Positions 47,870-58,570 of a stretch of DNA of 64,000 nt are shown here, piece after piece. Made by a program: the position numbers and the translations under genes. This DNA is from Silene latifolia (Eukaryota > Streptophyta > Magnoliopsida > Caryophyllales > Caryophyllaceae): positions 17,855,541 through 17,919,540 of the forward strand of contig NC_133537.1 in NCBI RefSeq assembly GCF_048544455.1, given 5' to 3'. Numbering within the stretch: the first letter of the stretch is position 1; the number at the start of each line of letters is the position of its first letter. The notes beneath the pieces are model-generated. The model saw only the letters and a program-made list of their open reading frames with translations. It was not told the DNA's origin and made no database searches.

Positions 47870-50585
47870 GTACAAATTTCATTTTCAAGAAAAATTTTCT
47901 CTCTCTAGTTTTCGAAGAGTTTCTTTCTCTCTCTAATTTTCGAAGCGTTACTCTGCGTAACACTTTCTTTCAAGGTAAAAACAAATTCTTCCCCAACTTT
48001 TATTTGTTAAGTATTCGTTTGCCACCATGTCTGTTTGTTGACGCTCGGCGCTTAGTACCTCAACCCCGGGGCGAACGCCGCATCCCGATGAGCGGGAGCC
48101 ATCTGGTTGTCACCCCGATAGGGTTCGGGGGGTCGCAAGTCGCCTTCTTCAAATCGACGAGAAATTTCTCGAGGATTTTGATGATGATGAGGAGGAAAAG
48201 ACCAATCGATTCAGAGAGGCCGCATTACTTGTGGCACGGCGGCTCGGTCGATTAAACCCGATCGCGTTTGGACGAACAAGTTCGCTAGTGTCTCCGGGCC
48301 CGAACTTTTTGAAGACCATTACAGCTTCGGCAGGGGGTATAGAATTATTGTCCCTGAGGGTGATCAGCAGATCATGTTGCCCTCCGAAGGTCGTATAGGC
48401 GTGTATATTAGGCATCTGGAGTATGGGCTCCGTTTTCCTCTTCATGAATGTGTCTCGGCCATAATCAAAGCCATGAACGTCGCCGTGGCACAACTGCACC
48501 CGTTGGCCATTAGGACGATTATTGGCTTCGTATGGTTTTGTCTCTTTAAGGGGGTGGCCCCAACGGTGAACCTTTTCCGCCGGCTCCACCATCTTCGGCT
48601 GTCTACCCAAGGCGTCATGGGGTGGTACAAAGCGGCGTGCGACCGAGCCGGGTTATGTGACCGTCTCAAGCCGACATCCTGCAAAGACCGGAAGGGGCGG
48701 TGGGTATATGTCGAGGTTCCGGAGGACTATCCACCGCCCGGTCCTTCGGCGCCGCATCAATTTGCGGTGTGAGAGTCAGGGGGAGCATGAAAGATATGTC
48801 TCCCGTAATAAGATTAAGATGGACGCCAAGAAGGTTTATCTTAAAGACGACGAAGTGCGGGCAATGAGCATGTTTGAGGCTGAGAAGGATGGCACACCGA
48901 AGGGATGGATGCCTCCGACGCAGATCGTCCTTCAAGACGAGCCGCTTTGCCACGTCAGCCTCATACCGGCCCTCAGCCAGGGTGAGTGGGGTCGGTATGA
49001 GGCCCTCCTTTGCTTTTAAGCTTCGATGTTTGAGCCTCGGTTTACTTCTTTCGCTTAACTGTTGACTTTGTTTCTTGGAGATCGATTTGGCCGGGATCTC
49101 TCTGTCTCCATCCTAAACAAGTTGAGACTTGACCAGGACGGGAGAGTTGTTGAACTGCACCCTAAGGCCGCGCCGCGTGATCGCAAACAGGCCCCGCACG
49201 AACTCATGGAGCAGGCGTTGAAGGCAATGGATGTGGGGGCGACTCAAGCAGAGATTGGCGGTAACGTGCCGCGCCGGAGACCAAAAACAACGTCTACGGC
49301 GGCTACGACGTCGACGTCAACTCCAACTCGATCTCCAATCCCCGTAGTCCAAAAGGATAAGGTGGTCGTCAATGTTGACGAGGACGTCACCGTTCTAGAG
49401 GGTCCTCCTCCTTCAAATAAGAGGAAAGAAGCAACGCCTGCTGCTGCTGCTGTTACCGAGGCAGGGAAAGAGGAGGGGTCAGCCGGCCCTCAATCCAAGA
49501 AGGCCAGAACTGGTACGGATCTAACCCATGGCTCGGATTTAGCAGGTTCCTTATGCATTCCGATGACGGGCTTTCGATATGTCGATGAATGTTGACATGG
49601 ACGCTTTATCCGGGTTTTTATAGATCGCCGTCGCCACTGTTGTTCTCACCGAACGGCAATTGGAGAAGCAAACTGTGTGCAGACGGGCGACAAAAATGTC
49701 GCCGCCGACTCCTCGTCCGAGAAGGCTTCCTTCGTTCAGCTCAGGGCGGACGGCATAAGGTTGGCCAGAAGGCTGGTGAAGTGGGCTGAAATTGCCGGCA
49801 CTCATCTTCTCGAGCAAGAAAAGCTCGTGGCTCAAACTGCCCCTACGCTCGAACGGCTTAGGCTTGAGCTTGCCGCTTCTAGGGAGGAGGCCGAGAAGAC
49901 GAAGCGGGACTTCCTGGCCACCATGAAGGACTTCCTCGCTGAGCGAAAGCTTAAGGAGGACGCTGAGAAGGTGATCCTGGCCGAGAGAGCCAAGGTTGAG
50001 TCTGCGTTGGCTGATGCCGCTAAGCTGCGGGAGGAGAGAAACAAGCTTGAGGGTGGTTACAAGGCCATGGTTGAGCAGAGGGAAAGATGGAAGGCCCTGC
50101 ATTTGGCCGAGGCAAAGGCACATAAGGGCACAAAGGCTATCCTTGCTCAGAGGGAGAAGGATATTGAGATGCTGAAAACCGTTATCATCCCTGAAATGTG
50201 TGCCCGGTACCGGGACCAAGCTGAAGATGCTACTAGGGATGCGATTAAGGAGCTCCTTCCTGAGGGCACTTTTCCGTGGCAAGATTTTGACAGACTTCTG
50301 GATGAGAAGGCGGCGCGGAGGAGGCCAAGGCCGCGGCGAGGCGAGGCGGCGAAGGCTCGCTCGGGAAGCGGCGGCCAAGGCGCCCATGATGCCAAGGTGA
50401 AGGAGGCTAGAGAGGAGGCTGAGAGGGCAAGGGCACGTGAAGCTGCCAAGTCGTCCTCTGGGCCGCCCACCGATGGTGATGCTGCTGCTGCCGGTGGCGA
50501 GCAAAGAACAAGCATAGGGAGACGGGGCGGTCGTCACCGGACTCACCTGGCCTTCGGACGCCCACTGCTCAGGGCCAACTTTTGA
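47870..50585 (+). pseudogene. Antisense gene of element D: gypsy-type transposon domain plus coiled coil
   Basis: Plus-strand coding region opposite to gag-pol. The stretch 48260-48772 reads GRIGVYIRHLEYGLRFPLHE, then QLHPLAIRTIIGFVWFC and GVAPTVNLF, which fits the plant 'putative gypsy type transposon' domain (Pfam Transposase_28) as I know it. A frameshift near 48760 moves it to a frame running to 48981. There CAG-G meets a donor GTGAGT, and an acceptor CTTGGAG at 49080 restores a frame (49081-49595) with Lys/Pro/Thr-rich low complexity. A last open part (about 49677-50585) is a long charged coiled coil (LERLRLELAASREEAEKTK) with an Ala/Gly-rich end. A second intron is likely between 49546 and 49680 but not fixed. 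Role unknown; shifts make this copy a pseudogene. Confidence 0.75.
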
Positions 50586-50754
50586 GCCTTTCCTCCCTGC
50601 CATCCTTTTGGCGCTTCAAGTCTGAATGTTGTAATTTTTGTTATTCCTTCTCTTTTTTTTTTGTTAAACTTTGGTAGGTTGAGCTTAGGCTACCCCTATG
50701 GGGACGGCCGTCGACTTTATTTTGTCTCACTTGTAAACATTTTTAATGAAGTTT

Positions 50755-51300
50755 GTTTATCTGCCTTCGGCTTGGCCGAGGCTTTGATCTCATCCTCCAT
50801 TTAGTTATCTTCTTACGTTTTTAAACATATTGAGCGCTTTTTCGTTTTTACCTTCGGCTTGGCCGAGGCAATTAGATTGCGTATCTCAATCAGTACTTAA
50901 ACGTTTTTAGCATATTGGTCGTGTCCTTTCGCACGCACCGAACAGCCGAGGTAGCAAGATTCACGTTTCCCAATTTGCTCAGCAACATGTTGGCATGTCG
51001 GTCGCTTCTTCCTCCACTCCCGGCTTTGGCCGAGGCGGTCAGATTTGCGCTTCTCAACTGCTGTTGTAAACATGTTAGCATATCGGTCGTTTCCCCGTCA
51101 CTCCCGGCTTTGGCCGAGGCAATCAAGGTTACGGCTCGACTGCATTCGTATCTATAGACATATTGATCGCTTCCTCGCCACTCCGGATTGGCCGAGGCGG
51201 TCGGATTTGCGTTTCTCAACTGTACTTATACGTTCTTAAGCATGTTGGTCGCTTTCGCGAGTATCAACTGCCATTGTAGTGACTGCCCGGCTTTGGCCGT
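50755..51300. repeat. Degenerate tandem repeat (about 95 bp) between antisense gene and pol of element D
   Basis: Units recur with a CGGCTT(T)GGCCGAGGC core near 50767, 50853, 51021, 51104, 51189 and 51290. Each is followed by a variable stretch with TCTCAACTG and then CATGTTGGTCGCTT or a variant. Unit length varies around 85-100 bp. It lies exactly between the ends of the plus-strand gene and of integrase. Confidence 0.8.
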
Positions 51301-51435
51301 GGCGTCTACTTTGGTACGACTACGGAGGGGACAAGCATTTCGGCGGAAAACTTGGATCACTCTTCATTAGATATAATCACGCGTTGGGGTGCCCACAACG
51401 GTCTCGGACACCTCCGCTGCTATATGAAATATTTC

Positions 51436-52657
51436 CTAAGGTTGTCTGTGTTCCAGTGGCTCATTAGAGGCACACCCTCCATGTCTGTCGGCCCGGTATG
51501 TCCCCGGCCTCATTTCTTCAACCACCCTGTAGGGTCCTTCCCAGTTGGCCGTCATCTTACCATGGATGTTTCCTTTGTTTGTTGCGGCCGACTTTCTCAG
51601 AACTAGATCTCCTACTCTTAAGTCCCTTTTGTGGACCCTACGGTTGTATGCTCTTCTCATTCGGTTTTGATATACTGCCAAGTTGAGCCGTGCCGTATCT
51701 CGACTTTCTTCGACCAAGTCTAGGGAGGCTCTCAGGCCTTCTTCATTTTAATTTGGGTTAAAGGTTTGCGTTCTGAATGTCGGCACCGCTGCTTCAATTG
51801 GCAGGACGGCCTCAGACCCATAGACTAGGTGGAATGGACTGTACCCTGTTGCTTCTTTCTCCGTGGTTCGAAGTGACCACATGACGCCGGGTAGTTCATC
51901 AGCCCATCTTCCCTTTAGATCTTCAACCTTCTTCTTCAACCCGTTCAGTATTGTTTTATTAGCTGCCTCCGCCTGCCCGTTGCTCTGAGGGTGGAAGACG
52001 GAGGAGTATGCAAATTTGATACCAAGCTCTTCCAACCAATTCATAACCATGTCGCTCCAAAACTCTCGGCCGTGGTCAAATACAATGACTTGGGGCAACC
52101 CAAAACGAGTTATGATGTTCTCCCAAATCACATTTCTTACGGCCGCCGTGGTCTTGGCAAGTACCGCGACAGCCTCGACCCATTTGGTGAAGTAGTCAAC
52201 AGCGACGATCAGGTACTTCCTTCCTCCGGAGGCCGTCGGAAATGGTCCTAATAAATCCATCCCCCACTGTGCAAATGGTAGGGGACTAAGTACTGGTTGC
52301 AGGTCTCGGGAAGGTGCGTGTATTACCGGAGCATGCATCTGACAATTCTTGCACTTCTTGGTTTTTGCCCTGGAATCTTTCAAAGCATGGTAGGCCGAAG
52401 TAGCCGGCTCGGAGAGCTTTGTGGGCTAGCGTTATCGCCCCCATGTGATGTCCGCAGATGCCTTCGTGAATCTCTCGTCGATATAAGCTCGCGTCGGCCG
52501 GGCCGACACATTTCAAGAGTGGTCTTATAACGGACCTTCTGTACAATTCTCCTTCGAACACTAAGTACCTTGCAGCGATCCTTCTTATCTTCTCGAGACA
52601 GATCATTGCGGTCCTCCGGCAACTCTTTTGTCGCTTGTATTTCATTATCGGAGTCAT
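51436..52657 (-). pseudogene. Element D integrase (frameshifted)
   Basis: Inserts the cDNA into host DNA. The zinc-binding N-terminus is in 52286-52657 (EIHEGICGHHMGA and downstream Cys pair). The catalytic core is in 51748-52383, with WGMDLLGPFPTASGG, VDYFTKWVEAVAV, VIVFDHGREF (second Asp region) and SNGQAEAANKTIL (Glu). The C-terminal domain is in 51436-51717 (RVGDLVLRKSAATNKG and WEGPYRVVEEM). Shifts near 52380 and 51735 separate the pieces. In the core the usual D-N-G-x-x-F appears as D-H-G-R-E-F. Confidence 0.85.
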
Positions 52658-52659
52658 CC

Positions 52660-53740
52660 ACGTCGTCCCGCCGATGTCTCCCCCATGCCGACAGTCTCGG
52701 TGATGCTTTTAGCATTTCGATATCCACCAAGACGGTTCGACCGACATTTTTGATGCTTGAACGGCAAGTTTTGAGAGAGCGTCGGCTCGGTTGTTCTCGA
52801 CACTGGGATGCACTTTGTATTTGGAAAGATTTCAATTTTGAGGTGTCGCTTTTACCCTCTCCAGTACCTTACCATCCCATCGTCTCGAGTCTCATACTCT
52901 CCTCGGATTTGATTAGTCACTAAGAGCGAGTCTGTCTTCAACACAATATGCTCCGCCCCGGCAGCTCTAGCTAACTCGACTCCAGTTATCACCGCCTCAT
53001 ATTCGGATTCGTTATTTGAGGCCGAGAAGGTAAACTTCAAGGCGTACTCAAACTCGTTTCCGTTAGGGCTGATGATAAGGATGCCGGCTCCCGAGTGTTC
53101 GCCGTGGAGGACCCGTCGTATACACTTCCCACACGCCGGATGTGATTCTTCTTGATACGTGCACTCGGCCCAGAAGTCAGCGCTTGCCCCTTTATCGAAG
53201 GCCTCGGCATCGAATGCCAAAGCGGAGAGCTCCACCGCCCATTTGATAAGTCTGCGGATTTTTCGAATTTTTCTAATGCTTTCTCCAATGGCTGGTCGGT
53301 TAAGACCGTCACGGGATGTGCGTCGAAGTAGGGTTTTAGCTTCCTTGCGGCAACGACGACGGCGAAGGTGCGCTTTTTCGATTAGTGGGTAATTTCTTTC
53401 GGTGGCCAATAGTGTATGGTGATAAAATAAATTGGGTATTCTTTCGCTTATTTTCTTCCCACGACGATTACAGACCGACCGTGGCCAAGGTAATCGCTAA
53501 GTATAGATATAGCGTCTCCCCAGCGTCGGCACGGGACAGGGTCGGTAGTGTCGGAAGGTGGGCTTTCGGTTGCACGAAAGCCGTGCTCTGTTCCTCCCCC
53601 AGCTAAAGTTTTTATTCCCCTTCAAAGACTTTAAAGAACGGAGTGCTCTTGTCGGCCGACCGAGAGATGAAGCGGGCGAGAGCCTCCATCCTTCCGGTCA
53701 GCGTCATAACCTCTTTTCGATTTCTCGGCTCCGGTAGGTC
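52660..53740 (-). pseudogene. Element D RNase H and archaeal-type RNase H (degraded)
   Basis: The first RNase H (about 53300-53740) is shredded by stops; scraps can be followed on the minus strand. The second domain is better kept in 52852-53409: GAGILIISPNG, then SNNESEYEAVITGVELARAA (Glu) and VLKTDSLLVTNQI (Asp). Its first Asp region is altered. Presence of this second domain before integrase supports the Tat assignment. Confidence 0.75.
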
Positions 53741-54546
53741 TAGTATTGCTTGGACTTTCTCCGGATTGGCATCAATTCCCGGCGGCCGACAAGCACGCCG
53801 AGGAACTTGCCGGCCGGACACCGGTTACATTTCTTTGGGTTAAGCTTCATTTCATATTTCCTTAGTGAACAAAATGTCTCGCTCAAATCGGCTAAGTGCT
53901 CGCTGTCAGACTTGCTTTTTACAATAGCATCGTCGACGTAAGGCTCGATGTTTCGCCCTTTTTTATTTTGGAACACTTTGTCCACCAACCTAGTGTAAGT
54001 TGCGCCAGCGTTCTTCAAACCGAACGGCATCATTTTATACATGAATGTGCCGTGAATGGTGATGAATGCGCACTTAGGCATATCTTCCTCGGCCATAAAT
54101 ACCTGATGATACCCTGAGAAGGCGTCTAGCAGGCTTAGCATAGTGTAGCCTGCCATGGCGTCAATTAAACTATCTATTCGAGGCAAGGGATAGCAATCTT
54201 TAGGGCACGCTTTATTAAGATTGGTAAAATCAACACACATCCTCCACGCCCCTGACGATTTTCTCACCATTACAACATTTGCTAGCCACTCAGGGTAAGT
54301 ACAAGGCATGATAAAGCCCGCCGCTAATAATTTGTCTACTTCAGCTTTGATGGCCTCATCCTTCTCGGCCGAGGAGTTCCTCATCTTTCGCTTGACCGTC
54401 CGAGCGGTGGAGAGTACGTTCGACTTGTGAACGATCACCTTCGGCACGCACGGCATCTCGGCGGCTGAGTATGCGAAGACATCTTTGTTCTTCCTCAGCA
54501 GGTCTAGGAGATCGGCTCGAATTTTGGCTCCGGTCGACACCGACAA
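53740..54546 (-). pseudogene. Element D reverse transcriptase
   Basis: Open frame of 268 residues covering fingers and palm: FAYSAAEMPCV, then KSSGAWRMCVDFTNLNKACP, LLDAFSGYHQV, FGLKNAGATYTRLV and the catalytic YVDDAIVKSK, followed by the start of the thumb region (LNPKKCNRCPAGKFLG). The frame shifts near 53760-53800, after which GIDANPEKVQAILDLPEPRN continues in another frame (53612-53821). All RT motifs look complete in the open part. Confidence 0.88.
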
Positions 54547-55100
54547 GCGATTACGGTGCGCCCTGGGTCAATTTCCACTTCCTCGGTCTCGGCTCCTTCG
54601 ACCATGCCGACGTTAGTATTCATCGGGTCGCCCTCCTGCTGCAAGGATGGGCTCTTCCCTTTCTCCGACTTGTTCGCCACTTTGAGGGATTGCATGTTGC
54701 ACCCCCTGACAGACACTTGGATATTGACTATTTCATCTCTCTCGTCCTTTGAGACGAGCTTTTGTGCTTCCCCCCGGTCCGATACGTACATCAATGTCAG
54801 GGTCCGGATGGACATCACTGCATTGGCCTCACTCAAAGTGACTCGGCCTATGAGAACATTGTAGGCAGACGAACCGTCGATAACCACGAACTCAGATAAA
54901 ACATTTTTAGCCGCATCCGCTTGGTCGAACATCACCTAGCGATCGATTGACCCTGGGGTACCAGGCCGGCCCGGAGAGAAGTCGTATAGTGGGTTAATGC
55001 AAGGGCTCGGTCTCCAATCTTCAGGACCGAGATTAAGAAAGCATTCCCGAACATGATGTTCGTGTAGGCGCCGTGTCGATCGGCACCTTTTGACCAAGTG
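54504..55100 (-). pseudogene. Element D protease region (broken)
   Basis: Retropepsin-like region upstream of RT. The later part is open (54504-54935), with FVVIDGSSAYNVLIGRVTL near its start, the typical post-active-site segment of plant Ty3/gypsy proteases. The active-site side (about 54940-55100) is spread over shifted frames. The C-terminal part is acidic and leads directly into the RT frame, with which it overlaps by 43 bp. Confidence 0.7.
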
Positions 55101-55131
55101 GTTGGCTATATCCGGGTGGACTACAAGCGGG

Positions 55132-56822
55132 TCATTTGTGCGGGGCGACGACTCCTTCGTAGTCCTTCTTTCCAATGGTTATATCGGGGATGGTGGAAGC
55201 GGGGATCGCTGTTTTGGGCACAAAGTTGATGGCTTGGTATAACTCATTTAGGTGCCGTTTGTGCCCATTAGCTGACCCACCGTTCTCGTTTCCCCCGATG
55301 ACAACCTGGATTACTCCCATCCGTTGGAAAACTGATTTTCTATTCGCCCCGTCGGCGCTTGTTCCTGGGCCTCCAGCTACATACTTGCTGAGGCTCCCCT
55401 TTCGGATTAGCTCTTCGATGGCGTTCCTTAGATGTCGACAGGTTGTCGTTTTATGGCAGTATGGCCGTGGTACTCGCAAAACTGGCTTGTGTCACCGTCC
55501 CCCCTCGCCTTGGGGGGTCTTGCCCACTTCTGTCCATCATTCTTGCTTAGGGTAAAGACCTCGGCCGGAGATGCGACCAGGGGGGTGAGACTACTGTACC
55601 GCTTCTGGTTGTACGGTCCCGAACTCCCCCCGGCGCCCGCCGAGTGTTGTTTCCTATTAAATCTCTCAGGCCGTGACCTATTCCCGTCACGACGACCTTC
55701 ATCTATGTTGTCCCTGGCTCTTCCTCTCTCGGGTGCCCAGCTTCACCGTGGCCTACCGGGTTTTGTGATAGTCTTCCACCTTACGGCTCGGTCGGCCATC
55801 TTTCTCGGCGGAGTCTAAGTTGAGGTCTTCGCACTAGATCGGCTCGTTTTTGAACTCGCCTTTCGGGAGGCCTTTCATCAGTGCGAAGGCCGCCGGTTCG
55901 GTGTTCACTCACGGATCCGCCGAACCTTGGCGTCGAATCTTTTCACGTAGCCGGAGGGACTCATCCTCCCCCGTCGGATAGTTAAGAGATCCGATGTTTC
56001 CACGGCCCTTCTCTTGTTGCAAGCATACTGGGCTATGAAATTGTCTCTCGTGTCGGCATAACAAAGATACCGAGCCATTAGGTAGCCCCTTGTACCAACT
56101 CGAGCCATCCCACGCAGGTCGTTGCGAAGACTCCACCACCACCTCATCAGGTGCTCCCATACCGACATGTACGACTCGAAAGCCTCGGCATGGTCGGTCG
56201 GGTCGCTATCCCCTTTGTATGATAAGGGCGGCAACTTCAGCTTAGTCGGCACAGGGATCTCGAGGACATAGGTACTGAGGGGCTGTCTGACCACGCGGCG
56301 ATCGGCTCCTCGCAACCTTAGTCCGGCTTCTCTCCCTCTGGCGGGAAGGGCTTGTTGTCCGACTTTGGTGAGTCGGACTTCTTTCATTCCTTCGGGGCTG
56401 GCCTCGTTGTTGCCGCGGCGACGCTGTCCTCCCGCGAGTGGGGGAAGGACTCGGGTCCGCGGCACCACGGGCTCTGTTGGCGTTCTAGCATGCCCAGCTC
56501 CTTGTATCGCTCCGGACAAGTTGTTCGGGGTCACTTTATGGGCCCTGGTCACCTGTGGATGCGCTGCCGTCACCGTCGTCGTGACAGGGGTAATCGGCGT
56601 GCTACCCATCAGGTCCAGGAATAGCTTTAATTTGGCCGCATCGACCAAATGTCCCATGACAGTGATTTGGTCGGTAGGCAGCGGTGTTTCTGGCTCTTTC
56701 GGCATCCCGTACGCCGTGTCAGTGACTTGGCCGGTGGGGGACTGCCCGATCTCAGAATTACGGAACGTGTCATCCTGGAAGAATGCAGTTCCTTCATTTG
56801 CAGTTTCTTGTTGCTTTGACAT
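55132..56822 (-). pseudogene. Element D gag (broken)
   Basis: Capsid/nucleocapsid protein. The start MSKQQETANEGTAF at 56822 lies 90 bp from the LTR. The frame is open for 305 residues to 55905, with TYVLEIPVPTKLKLPPLSYK and an alignable capsid core (DPTDHAEAFESYMSVW, then RRGRMSPSGYVKRFDAKV). A stop at 55905 and shifted frames in 55132-55900 carry the rest, including a Cys/His-like tail that is no longer regular. A Pro/Thr-rich segment (residues about 70-130) precedes the core. Confidence 0.8.
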
Positions 56823-56888
56823 CTTCTTAGCTCGCTGAATGGTTTTTTTTTTTTTTTGTTGTAATGTAGGTGACTAGCTTTTAGTATC

Positions 56889-56911
56889 TTGTTCCCCACA
56901 GACGGCGCCAA
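56889..56911 (-). promoter_or_regulatory. Primer-binding site of element D
   Basis: The minus strand just inside the 5' LTR reads TTGGCGCCGTCTGTGGGGAA, the common primer site of plant Tat/Athila-group elements. One base separates it from the LTR end. Confidence 0.85.
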
Positions 56912-56912
56912 T

Positions 56913-57472
56913 TGTTCCGGGTGTAATTCCGGAGCAGGATTGTGACCACTTGAGCTTGTAGAATGATGTCGTTGCTTGTCTCTTCCTTTCACTCTTTCCT
57001 GTAAAGATGAACAAAGTGAGGACTCGGCTTGGTACCGAGCGTACTCACTCCGACGCTCAAGTCAGTAAACTTAGAGAGATAAGTTGTGTGTTGAACTTGG
57101 CAAAGTATATTGTAGAGAGATAAGGGAGTTTATACCAGATATTCCAGTTAGTTTCTCAATGAGAGATGATGAGTATTTATAGACTTTCACCTTTTGTCAC
57201 GTAGTGGCCAAGTGGCTAGCAGGTGGAAAGACTGTCTTACCCTCGGCCGAGGGACCCATGACAGGCCGGCAGGCCTGGGTGACTTCATGCCGAGGGGACT
57301 GGATGTGAGTACATGGATATGCCTCTCGGCCGGCTAGTTGCCGAGCCGAGACCCAAGTGACAGGCCGACAGACTTTGTCGGTTAGGCTGTTTTTCTCTTG
57401 ACTTGTTGTCTTTTAGCTTTGACCTTGGTCAATATGTTGACTTGGTCAGCGGGTGCAGAATATGCCCCATCA
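56913..57472 (-). repeat. 5' LTR of element D
   Basis: 560 bp, TGTTCCGGG to ATGCCCCATCA on the plus strand, partner of 46873-57432's left-hand copy at 46873-47432. The outer border is followed by TAAAG. The transcription signal for gag-pol should lie here on the minus strand; the plus-strand word GAGTATTTATAGAC at about 57171-57184 shows CTATAAATAC on the minus strand, a good TATA box. Confidence 0.93.
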
Positions 57473-57478
57473 TAAAGT

Positions 57479-58479
57479 TGTAGGGTAATATCCGTATAAA
57501 ACCCTCTCTTTATAGGATTATAACGCAAATTTCAAATGTAATTTGTAGTCATAAAACGAAAATAACAAGGAAACGATAAAGATTAGAAATCAACCTCGGG
57601 TCCTTTGTAGTGCGGCGTAATGAACAGAAATCAACAGAGATTTCCTCCTAATTGAAACACCCAAGACCGTCTGAGATTATGCCCTTGTGCTAGAAGAGAA
57701 TTCTCTAATTGCCTTGCAATCTTGAGAGAATTTGTGTGAGGTTTTCTTAGATGAGAGATCCGAATTTTTGAGAGGCAAGCTGTTCTCAAAAACCCTAATT
57801 TTATTTTGCTAATGAATGACTAGGTTAAACAAGAGAGTGAGCCTCTCTTATTGTCTAGGCCATTCGGCCAAACCGAGATCAAGAGAGGGAAATGGGCTTT
57901 TCCATTTCCTCTTTATTTTAACTCGCGGTCCGACATGCAATTTACTGAATGTATATGACACGGTCTAATTATAAATTGTCATCGGTTATCGGATATTAAA
58001 GCATCAACTAATTACACGGATTAGTTGAATTATTAATACGTGTCCGACAAAGACAATATCGTATAATTAATTTATCCAATATACATTAATCAAATATAAA
58101 TCGTTTATATTTAATCTTACGAATTAACTGGTTAATTCGCCTTTAGCTCATGATATTTAATCCGTATTAAATATAATATCTCAACATCACATTTAGACTA
58201 ATTATTAGTCAAATAACTCAGACTAACTGGTTAGTCAAATTTGGCATCTATATGACTGTATTTTCATACCGTCACATCACTCAAGACGTATCCTATAGGT
58301 GTGACTTTTAGGGACCAGTTGATCACCGCCATCTGTATGACAATAACGTCAAACTTATCTAGCAAGCCAACCGTTATTGATAAACGTGGATCAACTGATT
58401 ATGATACAAAGTATACCCTTTGATCCTTTTAGAGATTTATAAGTCCTTGCACTAACTGTTAAGGACACCAACCCCAACA
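57479..58479 (-). repeat. 3' LTR of element E
   Basis: About 1.0 kb; on the minus strand it starts TGTTGGGGTTGGTGTCC and ends ATATTACCCTACA. Internal blocks match the LTRs of element C. Its 5' partner is outside the window. Confidence 0.85.
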
Positions 58480-58570
58480 AGCTCCCACTTGTCCGTACAA
58501 GTGTATGTGCAATGACGTTATCCGCACTAACTGGAGGACACTACCTCCAACAAACTCCCACTTGTCCGAA
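58480..58570 (-). repeat. Duplicated polypurine tract/LTR start of element E
   Basis: On the minus strand GGACAAGTGGGAG followed by TGTTGG occurs twice, 73 bp apart (LTR-like starts at 58552 and 58479). The segment between carries GTGTCCTCCAGTTAGTG, a short copy of the LTR start. The inner copy resembles C more closely (TGTTGGAGG versus TGTTGGAGC), so the outer one may be the duplicate. Confidence 0.8.

Larger units (their letters stand above)
46873..57472 (-). mobile_element. Complete Tat-lineage Ty3/gypsy retrotransposon D with antisense gene
   Basis: 10.6 kb flanked by the perfect target duplication TAAAG (46868-46872 and 57473-57477). Reading leftward: 5' LTR (560 bp), primer site, gag, protease, RT, RNase H, archaeal-type RNase H, integrase, a tandem-repeat array, an opposite-strand gene, and the 3' LTR. 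The LTRs differ at about six places by eye (about 1%), so it is young, yet most pol frames are broken. The base composition is richer in G/C than the flanks. The layout (second RNase H, antisense ORF and 3' tandem repeat) is that of Retand-type Tat elements (family knowledge). Confidence 0.93.

Noticed and set aside
51498-51686. Plus-strand ORFs over the integrase end of element D
   Set aside because: Complement of the integrase C-terminal domain; unlike the antisense gene further left they have no domain, promoter or splice sites.
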